64,000 nucleotides of DNA from Bacteroidales bacterium (GTDB lineage: Bacteria; Bacteroidota; Bacteroidia; Bacteroidales; UBA10428): assembly GCA_016935595.1 (NCBI GenBank), contig JAFGQQ010000194.1, positions 1-64,000 of the forward strand, in the 5' to 3' direction. Numbering within the stretch: the stretch's first letter is position 1; every line of letters begins with the position of its first letter. A program made the position numbers and the translations under genes. Positions 27,101-35,816 of the stretch are shown here, one piece after another. Under the pieces are notes generated by a model. It was given only the letters and a program-made list of their open reading frames with translations. It ran no database searches and was not told where the DNA came from.

Positions 27101-28318
27101 ATGCCTGTTTTTTCTCAATCAGTTAACAATTTAAGATCGTCGGAAATACGCGATTTAATGAGCCTGGCTAACAAACCGGGTATGATACTATTTTCGGGTG
27201 GAATGCCCGACAACGATCTTTTTCCGCTTGATGAATTAGACGATATTTATAACCAGTTAAGCCCACAAGAGAAAAAAATTGCAATGCAATATGGCCCAAC
27301 CAATGGCTTGCCACAATTGCTTAACTCATTATCGGATTTTTTAGCCAATAAAGGATTACCCGTTTCGGAAAACAAACTGATGATTACCACCGGTTCGTTA
27401 CAGGCAATAAATATTCTTGCTAAAGCATTTATCGACCCGGGAGATATTATCATTACCGAAAACCCTTGTTTTATTGGTGCAACATCTGCATTTAATTCTT
27501 ACGGAGCCAATATTAAAAGTGTACCACTAAACTCAAAAGGTATCGATATTAACCAACTTAACCAGTTATTATCAGAATTAAAACAGAAACCCAAATTCAT
27601 TTATATTACACCAAATTTTCATAATCCTGCCGGCACATTGTATTCCGCCGAAACTAAACAAAAATTTATTGACATATTAAAAGATAAAGATATTCCTGTA
27701 ATAGAAGACGATGCATATAGCGATCTTTATTTTTTCGATGAAGACAAACCAGACCTCAAAACCATAAAAGAGATAAACCCAAAAGGAATAGACGTATGTT
27801 ACACCAGTTCGTTTTCGAAAATTATTGGCCCCGGACTACGATTAGGATGGATGCTGGTTCCTGAACCAATATACAAAAAATGCGAATTGATTAAACAATC
27901 GGTCGATGCTTGCTCTCCCAGTTTTACTCAAGTAATAGCCGATAAATTTTTACAATCGGGAATAATACATAAATATTTAAATACAATAAGGCCGGAATAT
28001 AAAAAACGGGCACAAGCAATGGTAGATGCTTTAAATGAAAACCTGCCCGATGAAGTTACTTTTACTGAGCCTCGAGGCGGTTTTTATATATGGCTTCGTT
28101 TACCCGAACATATCGATTCGACCGAAATATTAAAAAAAGCAATTGATAAAGGAACTGTTTTTGTTACTGGAAAAACGTTTGATCCACATGGTAAAATAAA
28201 TTATTATATAAGACTATCATACTGTAATACTCCGGTTGAAAAAATTAAAAAAGGTATTCCTGTTGTAGCTAATGCTATAAAAGAAGTGTTGGTAAATTCC
28301 ACAAGATCAAACAAATAA
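27101..28318 (+). CDS. PLP-dependent aminotransferase (2-aminoadipate/aromatic type)
   Basis: A 405-residue fold-type I aminotransferase related to LysN/2-aminoadipate and aromatic aminotransferases of the MocR-like subgroup. The PLP lysine K240 is present in SSFSKIIGPGLRLGW, as are EDDAYSDLYF (Asp and Tyr contacts), TPNFHNPAGT and the C-terminal R-L-S-Y-C. It ends the ior-paaK gene run, 13 bp after the thioesterase, and is the best candidate for the step between aromatic amino acids and aryl-pyruvates. It contrasts with the lysine-less homologue at 20993. Confidence 0.9.
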   Translation: MPVFSQSVNNLRSSEIRDLMSLANKPGMILFSGGMPDNDLFPLDELDDIYNQLSPQEKKIAMQYGPTNGLPQLLNSLSDFLANKGLPVSENKLMITTGSLQAINILAKAFIDPGDIIITENPCFIGATSAFNSYGANIKSVPLNSKGIDINQLNQLLSELKQKPKFIYITPNFHNPAGTLYSAETKQKFIDILKDKDIPVIEDDAYSDLYFFDEDKPDLKTIKEINPKGIDVCYTSSFSKIIGPGLRLGWMLVPEPIYKKCELIKQSVDACSPSFTQVIADKFLQSGIIHKYLNTIRPEYKKRAQAMVDALNENLPDEVTFTEPRGGFYIWLRLPEHIDSTEILKKAIDKGTVFVTGKTFDPHGKINYYIRLSYCNTPVEKIKKGIPVVANAIKEVLVNSTRSNK

Positions 28319-28333
28319 CATAAACATAAACTT

Positions 28334-29038
28334 GTGAAATACAATATCAAAGCCTGTTTGTTTTCAAAACGAAATTTTATCGATAGCTTTTCGAAATATC
28401 TTACAAATGAAGAATTAGAAGGTGTTCATAATCATAGTCATCATCAATTAATTAAAAAAGGATACCCAATTTTTAAACAAGATGAAACTCCAAAAGGATT
28501 AATTTATCTCCAATCGGGAAGTGCCAAAGTATATAAATACAAATCGGGTAAACGCGAACAAATTGTGCGATTTGCAGGTCATTCAAGTTTTGTAGGATAT
28601 AAAGCTCTTTTTGCCGAAATAAAACATACCACAACAGCTACAGCAATTGAAGATTCAGAAATTGTAATTATCGACAAGGATTTTTTGTTTCAACTAATGG
28701 ATAAAAACTCTAAATTTTCGCGATACATAATAAAAGCACTCTCGAACGAACTAAGTTACAATTACGAACGACTTATAAATTTGACTCAAAAACACTTACG
28801 AGGAAGAATGGCTGAAACAATAGTTCTTCTATCGGAAATTTACGGTTTTATGGATGATGATAAAACTATAGATATTACAATTACCCGTGAAAACCTTGGT
28901 TTTTTTTCAAATATGACAACTGCCAATGCCATTCGTACAATTAAATCATTCGAAAAAGAAGGATTGATAAACTCATCAAACCACCATATTCAAATATTAA
29001 AACTTGAACAAATCAAAAAGATTGGGGCTTTGGGATAA
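28334..29038 (+). CDS. Crp/Fnr family transcriptional regulator
   Basis: A 234-residue protein. The N-terminal cyclic-nucleotide-binding-like fold (about 35-135) has G-x-x-I-F-x-x-x-E and SGSAKVYKY; the C-terminal winged helix (about 165-220) has ITRENLGFFSNMTTANAIRTIKSF as recognition helix. No Fnr-type four-cysteine cluster is present. The start is GTG, 15 bp after the aminotransferase, and no nearby ATG fits. Its 3' end overlaps the convergent sulP gene by 26 bp. It may control the ior-paaK locus; the sequence alone does not decide this. Confidence 0.88.
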   Translation: MKYNIKACLFSKRNFIDSFSKYLTNEELEGVHNHSHHQLIKKGYPIFKQDETPKGLIYLQSGSAKVYKYKSGKREQIVRFAGHSSFVGYKALFAEIKHTTTATAIEDSEIVIIDKDFLFQLMDKNSKFSRYIIKALSNELSYNYERLINLTQKHLRGRMAETIVLLSEIYGFMDDDKTIDITITRENLGFFSNMTTANAIRTIKSFEKEGLINSSNHHIQILKLEQIKKIGALG

Positions 29039-30683
29039 CCTCTTTCACTGCATTACCAACATTTTGACCGGCAAAATCAAGAGCATCAGAAAAAGCCGAA
29101 AAAATATGATCTTTTCCAACTAACTTTTCAATTTTCTCTTTTTCCAACTGTTTTAACACTTCTGGTCTTACCCCTGAAAGAATAATTGTAATTTTTTGAC
29201 TTTTAAGATCCTTTAAAGCTGCCAAAAAGTTTTTACATCCTGTACCATCAATAAAAGGCACATGACGCATTCTGATTATCAATATTTTAGATTTTGCACC
29301 TATTAACCTAATAGCCTCCGAATATTGTCTTGCAGAGGCAAAAAAGAACGGCCCTGAAATTTCATAAACATTAATCTCTTTAGGCAATTCAACCGTTTCC
29401 AATACATCAGAATCTATTTCATTTGTTATCGATTCCGAAACATCGGCCATCCGTTTCATAAACAATAAAGCCGACAGTACAATACCAACTTCAATAGCAA
29501 CTGTTAAATCAACAAAAACTGTCAATACAAATGTTGTCAACAAAATTAAAATATCAAACCCCGAACCTTTTAAAACTGAAACAAACGAACGCCATTCACT
29601 CATATTAACCGATACAACTATTAGTATTCCAGCTAAACACGACATTGGAATAAGCTTAGCCCAACTGCCTAAAAACAAAAATATCATTAACAATACCACA
29701 GCATGCACTATACCTGCAATAGGAGTTCGTCCACCACTTTTAACATTAGTTGCAGTTCGCGCAATAGCTCCGGTTGCCGGTATACCTCCAAAAAATGGTG
29801 ATGCAATATTAGCAATACCCTGCGCAATCAGTTCGGTATTCGACCTATGATTTCCTCCAATCATACCATCGGCAACAACGGCCGAAAGAAGCGACTCAAT
29901 AGCTCCCAAAAGTGCAATAATAATAGCAGCAGATAAATAATTTCCAAACTCTGAAATATTAAAATTTGGTAACGAAAAAGATATAGTTTGAGGAATATCA
30001 CCAAAGGTATCACCAATAGTTAATACCGGAATTTTAAATAAATAAACAACCAATGTAATGCCAATAATAGCAATAAATGAAGATGGTATTTTACTGGTAA
30101 TTTTTTTAAATAACACTACAATTAGAATTGTACTTACCGAAATAATAAAAGCAAAAAGATTTACCGTATCAAACTTATCGAAATAAATATTCCATTTCTG
30201 AATAAAATCGCCAGGCATTGCTCCGGTTGTTAACCCAAATGCATCTTTAATTTGAGTAGAAAAAATAATTACTGCAATACCACTGGTAAACCCAACAATC
30301 ATCGGGTAAGGTATATATTTTAACAGGGTTCCTAATTTTAAAACCCCAAACAACACCAATAAAATACCGGCCAAAACGGTTGAAATCATTAACCCATCGA
30401 TCCCATATTTTTCAACAATGCCGTAAATAACAACAATAAATGCCCCAGTAGGTCCGCCAATTTGAACACGGCTACCTCCCAAAAACGAAATAAGAAAACC
30501 TGCAACCACGGCCGTTATTAACCCTTTTTCGGGCGAAACCCCCGATGCCACAGCAAAAGCAATAGCCAACGGTAATGCCACTATACCTACAATAATCCCC
30601 GCAAACAAGTCTTTCGACAATTGTGATCGATCTATTCCAGAACGATACAAGCTAAAAAATTTAGGACGAAAAATCTGATTCAT
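29013..30683 (-). CDS. SulP family anion transporter with STAS domain
   Basis: A 556-residue SLC26/SulP permease: an N-terminal membrane domain of about 14 segments beginning DLFAGIIVGIVALPLAIAFA, and a C-terminal cytoplasmic STAS domain (about 430-540) with VPFIDGTGCKNFL. Members move sulfate, bicarbonate or dicarboxylates; sequence alone does not decide the anion. Its 3' end overlaps the Crp-type gene tail to tail. Its 5' leader holds terminator-like hairpins. Confidence 0.92.
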   Translation of the reverse strand: MNQIFRPKFFSLYRSGIDRSQLSKDLFAGIIVGIVALPLAIAFAVASGVSPEKGLITAVVAGFLISFLGGSRVQIGGPTGAFIVVIYGIVEKYGIDGLMISTVLAGILLVLFGVLKLGTLLKYIPYPMIVGFTSGIAVIIFSTQIKDAFGLTTGAMPGDFIQKWNIYFDKFDTVNLFAFIISVSTILIVVLFKKITSKIPSSFIAIIGITLVVYLFKIPVLTIGDTFGDIPQTISFSLPNFNISEFGNYLSAAIIIALLGAIESLLSAVVADGMIGGNHRSNTELIAQGIANIASPFFGGIPATGAIARTATNVKSGGRTPIAGIVHAVVLLMIFLFLGSWAKLIPMSCLAGILIVVSVNMSEWRSFVSVLKGSGFDILILLTTFVLTVFVDLTVAIEVGIVLSALLFMKRMADVSESITNEIDSDVLETVELPKEINVYEISGPFFFASARQYSEAIRLIGAKSKILIIRMRHVPFIDGTGCKNFLAALKDLKSQKITIILSGVRPEVLKQLEKEKIEKLVGKDHIFSAFSDALDFAGQNVGNAVKEVIPKPQSF

Positions 30684-30694
30684 ACATCTCTTAT

Positions 30695-30729
30695 AAAAAA
30701 GCCAGGACTATGAAATACACAGCCCTGAC
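30695..30729 (-). terminator. Terminator-like hairpin in the sulP 5' leader
   Basis: On the minus strand GTCAGGGCT (30729-30721) pairs with AGTCCTGGC (30709-30701) over 9 bp including two G-U pairs, loop 11 nt, followed by six U residues (30700-30695) and then, after 11 nt, the sulP ATG. No minus-strand gene lies upstream, so this is a leader element. A possible -7 box TACATTTG (30777-30770) would give a leader of about 80 nt. Confidence 0.6.
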
Positions 30730-30808
30730 CTTGATAACAAATTATAAGTTTCTTAAAAAATGAGTCATGCAAATGTAAATAACATTAGTGGTTGTTTGTT
30801 TATAAAAA

Positions 30809-30828
30809 ATTATGCCCTACGGCATAAT
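30809..30828. promoter_or_regulatory. Inverted repeat in the sulP/HAD divergent region
   Basis: ATTATGCC (30809-30816) and GGCATAAT (30821-30828) form a perfect 8-bp inverted repeat with a 4-nt spacer. Read on the minus strand it is followed by a U-rich stretch and could be a second terminator-like hairpin; equally it could be an operator between the divergent sulP and HAD genes. Confidence 0.45.
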
Positions 30829-30919
30829 GAAAAAAATACTCATCAGAAAACCAGTAATACTCTAAGTTTTGTATAAATGAGTTTTATATATTGCACAAAA
30901 AATTAATACATTTTTTATT

Positions 30920-31714
30920 ATGGATACGAAAACAAAACTACTTTATAAACTAAAAGAAAAAGAAGGCTTTATTTGCGATATGGACGGAGTTATTTATCAC
31001 GGAAATAAACTTCTGCCCGGAGTAAAAGAGTTTGTTGACTGGTTAAAAAAAGAGAATAAAAAATTTCTTTTCCTGACAAATTCAAGTGAACGATCTCCTA
31101 AAGAGTTAAAAGAAAAAATGAGGTTTTTAGGTGTTGAACTTGAAGAGAGTCATTTTTACACCAGTGCCCTTGCAACAGCAATGTTCCTGCAATCGCAAAA
31201 CCCCAACGGAAGTGCTTATATTATTGGTGAAGCCGGATTAATAAATGCTTTATATAATGTTGGGTACACAATGAATAACGTAAACCCCGACTATGTTGTT
31301 ATGGGCGAATCGCGAAGCTATAGCTACGAACGAATTGAAAAGGCGGTAAACCTGGTTTTAAATGGCTCTAAACTTATTGGAACCAACCCCGACTTAACAG
31401 GACCCATTGAAAATGGTATTGCTCCGGCTACCAAAGCTCTAATCTCGCCAATTGAACTTGCAACCGGTAAAAGTGCTTATTTTGTTGGAAAACCAAACCC
31501 GTTAATGATGCGAAATGCCTTGAAAATTCTAAATGTTCAACGCGAAAATGCAGTTATTATCGGCGACAGAATGGATACCGATATTATAGCAGGTATCGAA
31601 TCGGAAATAGATACAGTTTTAGTTCTAAGTGGAATATCGAACTTAGAAACCCCAAACCAATTCCCGTACAGACCTGATATAATACTTAATGGCGTTGGAG
31701 ATATAGTTTCATGA
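30920..31714 (+). CDS. HAD-IIA phosphatase (NagD-like)
   Basis: A 264-residue haloacid-dehalogenase phosphatase of class IIA. The nucleophile and acid-base pair are D20 and D22 in CDMDGVIYHG; motif II is FLTNSSERSP, motif III the K in FVGKPNPLMM, and motif IV GDRMDTDIIAG. A C2-type cap lies between. Members dephosphorylate nucleotides and sugar phosphates; the substrate is not known. The ATG is preceded by a 236-bp divergent region shared with sulP. Confidence 0.9.
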   Translation: MDTKTKLLYKLKEKEGFICDMDGVIYHGNKLLPGVKEFVDWLKKENKKFLFLTNSSERSPKELKEKMRFLGVELEESHFYTSALATAMFLQSQNPNGSAYIIGEAGLINALYNVGYTMNNVNPDYVVMGESRSYSYERIEKAVNLVLNGSKLIGTNPDLTGPIENGIAPATKALISPIELATGKSAYFVGKPNPLMMRNALKILNVQRENAVIIGDRMDTDIIAGIESEIDTVLVLSGISNLETPNQFPYRPDIILNGVGDIVS

Positions 31715-31857
31715 TACACAATCTGATGTTTGCTATAAAACGAATAAACATTTAGTTTTCAGAAATAATTAAGATAACTAGCAAAACATATTTCAATATT
31801 TTATTGTTAATTAATCGCATATGCAAAAATTGAAACATATTTAATTAATTAAAAAAT

Positions 31858-32433
31858 ATGAATAGTACTTTAACAATACACATAAAAAATATGGTTTGCA
31901 ACCGCTGTATTAAAATTGTTAAAGACGAAATTGAAAAACTCAATATAAAAATTAATGAAATAAAACTTGGGATAGTAAATATTTCAGAGCAATTAAACCC
32001 GGAACAATTACTGGCACTAAAAAGAGTATTGGAGCAAAACGGATTTGAATTAATAGATGATAAAAAAAGCCAAATAATAGATCGTATTAAAACCATTATA
32101 ATTGAACAGATACATCATTCGAAAGAAATTGAATCATCGATAGTTTTTTCAAAATATATTTCGGGTAAAATTGGTTATGATTACTCCTATTTAAGTAAGC
32201 TGTTTTCATCGGAAGAAAGTATAACCATAGAAAAATACATTATTCTTCAGAAAATAGAACGAGCAAAAGAATTACTCGTTTATAATGAATTATCAATAAA
32301 AGAAATATCATATACACTTGGATACAGCAGCATACAACACTTATCAAATCAATTTAAAAAAATAACAGGCCTGACACCAACACATTTCAAAAGCCTAAAC
32401 GAAAACAAACGTAAGCCCCTGGACAAGGTATAA
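31858..32433 (+). CDS. HMA-AraC transcriptional regulator (probable metal sensor)
   Basis: A 191-residue fusion. Residues 1-65 form a heavy-metal-associated-like ferredoxin fold with C14-x2-C17 in NMVCNRCIK; residues about 90-185 are the AraC double helix-turn-helix (DYSYLSKLFSSEESITIEKYI and LGYSSIQHLSNQFKKITGLTPTHFK). This family in Bacteroidota sits beside metal resistance genes. Here the next gene, 101 bp on, is a permease ending in another HMA domain, so it is likely that this regulator senses copper, zinc or a similar ion through its CxxC and controls the permease. Confidence 0.88.
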   Translation: MNSTLTIHIKNMVCNRCIKIVKDEIEKLNIKINEIKLGIVNISEQLNPEQLLALKRVLEQNGFELIDDKKSQIIDRIKTIIIEQIHHSKEIESSIVFSKYISGKIGYDYSYLSKLFSSEESITIEKYIILQKIERAKELLVYNELSIKEISYTLGYSSIQHLSNQFKKITGLTPTHFKSLNENKRKPLDKV

Positions 32434-32468
32434 TCAAAAAAAGATGTTACTCTTTTCCATTATCGTGT

Positions 32469-32534
32469 AACACTGCATAAATATCTCGTTCCGATATTTG
32501 TAACAATTGATATTTATAATATAAATGCAGTGTT
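32469..32534 (+). promoter_or_regulatory. Structured leader or operator ending at the permease start codon
   Basis: AACACTGCAT (32469-32478) is the perfect complement of ATGCAGTGTT (32525-32534), whose last base abuts the permease ATG. Between them AAATATC (32479-32485) and GATATTT (32493-32499) form a 7-bp hairpin stacked directly on the outer stem, and ATTTATA/TATAAAT (32512-32526) could form a third. GATATTT recurs as a direct repeat at 16-bp spacing (32493, 32509). It may be an RNA switch or a set of AraC sites. Confidence 0.5.
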
Positions 32535-33797
32535 ATGGAGATCAAAAATATTCTATTTAGCTTTTTTAATGACTTCTTAATCATTTTAGGAGAGATGTCA
32601 CCATTCCTGATATTGGGTTTTTTCTTTGCAGGCCTACTATACGCATTCATGCCACGCCAAAAAATCGAAAGGTATTTTAGTGGAAAACCTGTTAAATCGT
32701 CAATTTTCGGCTCATTACTAGGAGTTCCGTTACCATTGTGTTCATGCGGAGTGATACCAACGGGCATAGCGTTATATAAAAATGGAGCTTCAAAAGGAGG
32801 AACTGTATCATTTCTTATTTCTACACCGCAAACCGGCATTGATTCCATTTTAGCAACATTTTCGTTAATGGGATTACCATTTGCCATTTTTCGTCCTATA
32901 GCTGCACTAATAACCGGAATAACAGGGGGTATTATTACCTCCAAATTTACAACTGAATCAACTCAACCGGGTTCAAGAATCATAAATAAAGAAGAGCCGA
33001 CAAAATCATTCAAACAAAAAATAAAAGATGTATTTTGGTATGGATTTGTCGAATTCATTCAGGATATTTCGAAATGGCTATTAATAGGACTCATTTTAGC
33101 AGCAGTAATATCAGCACTTATACCCGATAATTTTGTTGATTTACTAAACCTTTCTCCATTAATGCAGATGTTTATTATTTTACTGGTGTCAATACCATTA
33201 TACATTTGCGCAACCGGATCTATTCCTTTAGCTGCAATATTAATATTAAAAGGTGTAAGTCCGGGAGCTGCATTTGTATTGCTTATGGCCGGTCCGGCAA
33301 CAAATGCAGCAACCATTACCATGATTGGGAAGGTACTTGGGAAACGAACTCTATTTATATATCTGGGAACCATTATTTCGGGTGCATTATTATCGGGATT
33401 ATTTATTGATTATTTATTGCCCACAGGGTGGTTTATACAAATTGCCCATCAACATTTAGGACATGAACATAGCGAACAAATAACCTGGCTGCAAATTGTT
33501 TCGGGTTCATTATTACTCGGATTCATTGCCAATGGATATATCCAAAAGATAATAACCAATAAAAAAAGCAATCATCATACTATAACAAACATAACAGTGG
33601 AAACAAAAACAATTAAAGTTGAAGGAATGACTTGCAACCATTGCAAAACAAATATTGAAACAAACTTAAAAAATCTCAGTTTTATTACTGAAGCTAAAGT
33701 AAACCTGGTTAATAAAACCATCGACTTAAAAGGTAATAACATTTATTTAAACTTAGTAAAAGAGACAATAAATTCATTAGGCTATAATTGCCAATAA
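32535..33797 (+). CDS. Metal permease with C-terminal HMA domain (SO_0444-type Cu/Zn efflux)
   Basis: A 420-residue membrane protein of the permease family once called DUF318, with eight or more spans. Hallmarks are SLLGVPLPLCSCGVIPTGIA (with a CSCG metal-type motif) and a second half repeating CATGSIPLAAILILKG and GPATNAATI. A linker (from about residue 340) leads to an HMA domain with C-N-H-C in GMTCNHCKTN near residue 366. Related proteins export copper or zinc. Together with the HMA-AraC regulator it forms a two-gene metal response unit. Confidence 0.88.
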   Translation: MEIKNILFSFFNDFLIILGEMSPFLILGFFFAGLLYAFMPRQKIERYFSGKPVKSSIFGSLLGVPLPLCSCGVIPTGIALYKNGASKGGTVSFLISTPQTGIDSILATFSLMGLPFAIFRPIAALITGITGGIITSKFTTESTQPGSRIINKEEPTKSFKQKIKDVFWYGFVEFIQDISKWLLIGLILAAVISALIPDNFVDLLNLSPLMQMFIILLVSIPLYICATGSIPLAAILILKGVSPGAAFVLLMAGPATNAATITMIGKVLGKRTLFIYLGTIISGALLSGLFIDYLLPTGWFIQIAHQHLGHEHSEQITWLQIVSGSLLLGFIANGYIQKIITNKKSNHHTITNITVETKTIKVEGMTCNHCKTNIETNLKNLSFITEAKVNLVNKTIDLKGNNIYLNLVKETINSLGYNCQ

Positions 33798-33862
33798 AAA
33801 ATTAGCATTGAAACTAAATAAGGATAGGAATATATGTAAATTAAAGAAACAGGGGACAATAC

Positions 33863-33895
33863 AAAAAAAAGACTCCCAATTATTTAATGGAAGCC
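33863..33895 (-). terminator. Terminator of ilvE
   Basis: On the minus strand GGCTTCC (33895-33889) pairs with GGGAGTC (33877-33871), including two G-U pairs, and is followed by eight U residues (33870-33863). It lies 24 bp after the ilvE stop. Confidence 0.75.
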
Positions 33896-33918
33896 TTATT
33901 AATATTATTTAATCTTTA

Positions 33919-34938
33919 CTACTCAACAATTGTAATCCAACCATAATTATCTGGTTCATCGCCATATTGAATAGCTCTAAGTTTATTATACAACTTTTCG
34001 CATACAGGACCAGGATTACCGTCTTTACTAAAAATATAACTCTTACCAGTATCTAAATCGTCAATTTGACCAATAGGACTAATAACAGCAGCCGTACCAC
34101 AAGCACCTGCCTCTTCGAACGATTCAATTTCTTCCAAAAGAATTTTTCTCCGCTCAGTTTTTAAACCCATATCAGCAGCAAGCTGAATTAAACTTTTATT
34201 AGTTATTGATGGTAAAATTGACCGTGATTCAGGAGTAATATAAGTATTGTTTTTAATTCCAAAAAAGTTAGCAGGCCCACACTCATCAATGTATTTTTTC
34301 TCCTTACTATCTAAATACAACACAGCAGAATAATCTTTCGAATGTGCTAAAGCCCCGGCTTTTAAACTGGCAGCATAGTTACCCCCAACTTTAATGTTAC
34401 CTGTTCCATGAGGCGCTGCTCTGTCGAACTCCCTAGATATCATCATTTTAGTAGGTTTAAAGCCAGATTTAAAATAAGCACCCACCGGAGCAACAAAAAT
34501 TAAAAATAAATATTCATCAGAAGGATTTACACCCATTTTTGGCCCTGTCCCAATCAATAATGGCCTTATATAAAGTGATGCTCCCGATTCATAGGGAGGG
34601 ACATAATGACTATTTAACTTAACAACTTTTTTTACAGCCTCAATAAAAAGCTCAACAGGAGGCTGAGCCATCAATATTCCACCAGCTGAGTTAGACATAC
34701 GTTTAGCATTTTCATCAGCACGAAAAATACGAATTTTCCCGTCTTTACCTTTAAAAGCTTTAAGTCCTTCAAACACTTCTTGTCCATAATGCAGGCAAGT
34801 AGCAGAAATGTGCATGGTAACCTCTTCAGAAGTATGTACCTCTATTTCACCCCACTTTCCATTGCGAAAATAGCAACGAACATTATAGTCTGCTTTAGAA
34901 TAGCAAAAACCCAAGCTGCCCCAGTCAATAGCACTCAT
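33919..34938 (-). CDS. ilvE: Branched-chain amino acid aminotransferase
   Basis: A 339-residue fold-type IV PLP enzyme that makes or degrades leucine, isoleucine and valine. The catalytic lysine lies in GTGNIKVGGNYAAS, and the class IV signature follows in DECGPANFFGI. Length fits the larger eukaryote/Bacteroidota-type BCAT. It stands alone, 96 bp after the TauE gene on the same strand, with its own terminator. Confidence 0.95.
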   Translation of the reverse strand: MSAIDWGSLGFCYSKADYNVRCYFRNGKWGEIEVHTSEEVTMHISATCLHYGQEVFEGLKAFKGKDGKIRIFRADENAKRMSNSAGGILMAQPPVELFIEAVKKVVKLNSHYVPPYESGASLYIRPLLIGTGPKMGVNPSDEYLFLIFVAPVGAYFKSGFKPTKMMISREFDRAAPHGTGNIKVGGNYAASLKAGALAHSKDYSAVLYLDSKEKKYIDECGPANFFGIKNNTYITPESRSILPSITNKSLIQLAADMGLKTERRKILLEEIESFEEAGACGTAAVISPIGQIDDLDTGKSYIFSKDGNPGPVCEKLYNKLRAIQYGDEPDNYGWITIVE

Positions 34939-35034
34939 TGTTTAATGGTATTAGTTCATTTTCGAGGTTGTAAAAATAATACTATTTACACATAGTTGAT
35001 ATATTTTACACCATGAAAATAAAATTTAGTTTAT

Positions 35035-35796
35035 TTACTTAAAAAAAAGAAGAACCGCCGATATTGAAGTAACAATTAAAATAAAATAACGATATACATT
35101 ATCTGATATATAATTAACAATTTTACTACCTAATAACGACCCAATATAAATTGCCGGCACCATTACAATATTCATTTGCAAAGAAGAAGTGGTAATTGAT
35201 CCCCATGAAAAAAAATGAAAAGGCACTTTAAATAAGTTTAAGATAAGAAAAAATAAAGCACCTGTTCCAATAAACTCTTTTTTAGGCAGTTTCATCGATA
35301 CCAGATAAAGATTAAATATTGGTCCAGCTAGATTTCCCATCATTGTAGCAAACCCACCACCCAATCCAAAAAGAGGCGAAACAATCCTATGCTCAAATAT
35401 CGAAACCTTTTGTCTTGTTAAATCGAAATATAAGATTAAAATAACACAAACAAGTAAAATAGATGCAATAATAAAAGAAAAATGTCTGTTATCAAGTCTG
35501 TTACCTACAAATACTGCAATTAATACTCCAATAACAGCATAAGGAAGCAATTTTAAAATTATTTTTATTTTACAGCTTTTGTAAAAAATATTCAAGGCAA
35601 AAAGATCTCCAAAAATTAAAAATGGCAATAATATACCGGTAGACTCTTTTGCACCATATATATTTGCCAAAACAGGTATTGCAATCATCACAATACCTTT
35701 AATACCACTTTTTGACAATCCGGCTAAAAAGGCAGCAAATAAAGTAACAAACCAAACACCCCACGAAACATTTAAAGGATTAATAAAATCAACCAT
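35035..35796 (-). CDS. TauE/SafE family transporter
   Basis: A 253-residue integral membrane protein with about eight spans and two repeated halves; the first begins LFAAFLAGLSKSGIKG and the second LFGLGGGFATMMGNLAGP, the family's paired glycine-rich motifs. Members export sulfite, sulfoacetate or related organosulfur anions, but substrate is uncertain. It follows tcdA by 20 bp, probably the last gene of the polA-tatD-tcdA run. Confidence 0.88.
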   Translation of the reverse strand: MVDFINPLNVSWGVWFVTLFAAFLAGLSKSGIKGIVMIAIPVLANIYGAKESTGILLPFLIFGDLFALNIFYKSCKIKIILKLLPYAVIGVLIAVFVGNRLDNRHFSFIIASILLVCVILILYFDLTRQKVSIFEHRIVSPLFGLGGGFATMMGNLAGPIFNLYLVSMKLPKKEFIGTGALFFLILNLFKVPFHFFSWGSITTSSLQMNIVMVPAIYIGSLLGSKIVNYISDNVYRYFILIVTSISAVLLFFK

Positions 35797-35816
35797 TAAA
35801 AAAATAAAAATATATT

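Noticed and set aside
32447..32944. 165-residue minus-strand open frame over the permease and its leader
   Set aside because: It lies antisense to a well-supported membrane protein, its translation has no family features, and its start falls inside conserved permease codons.
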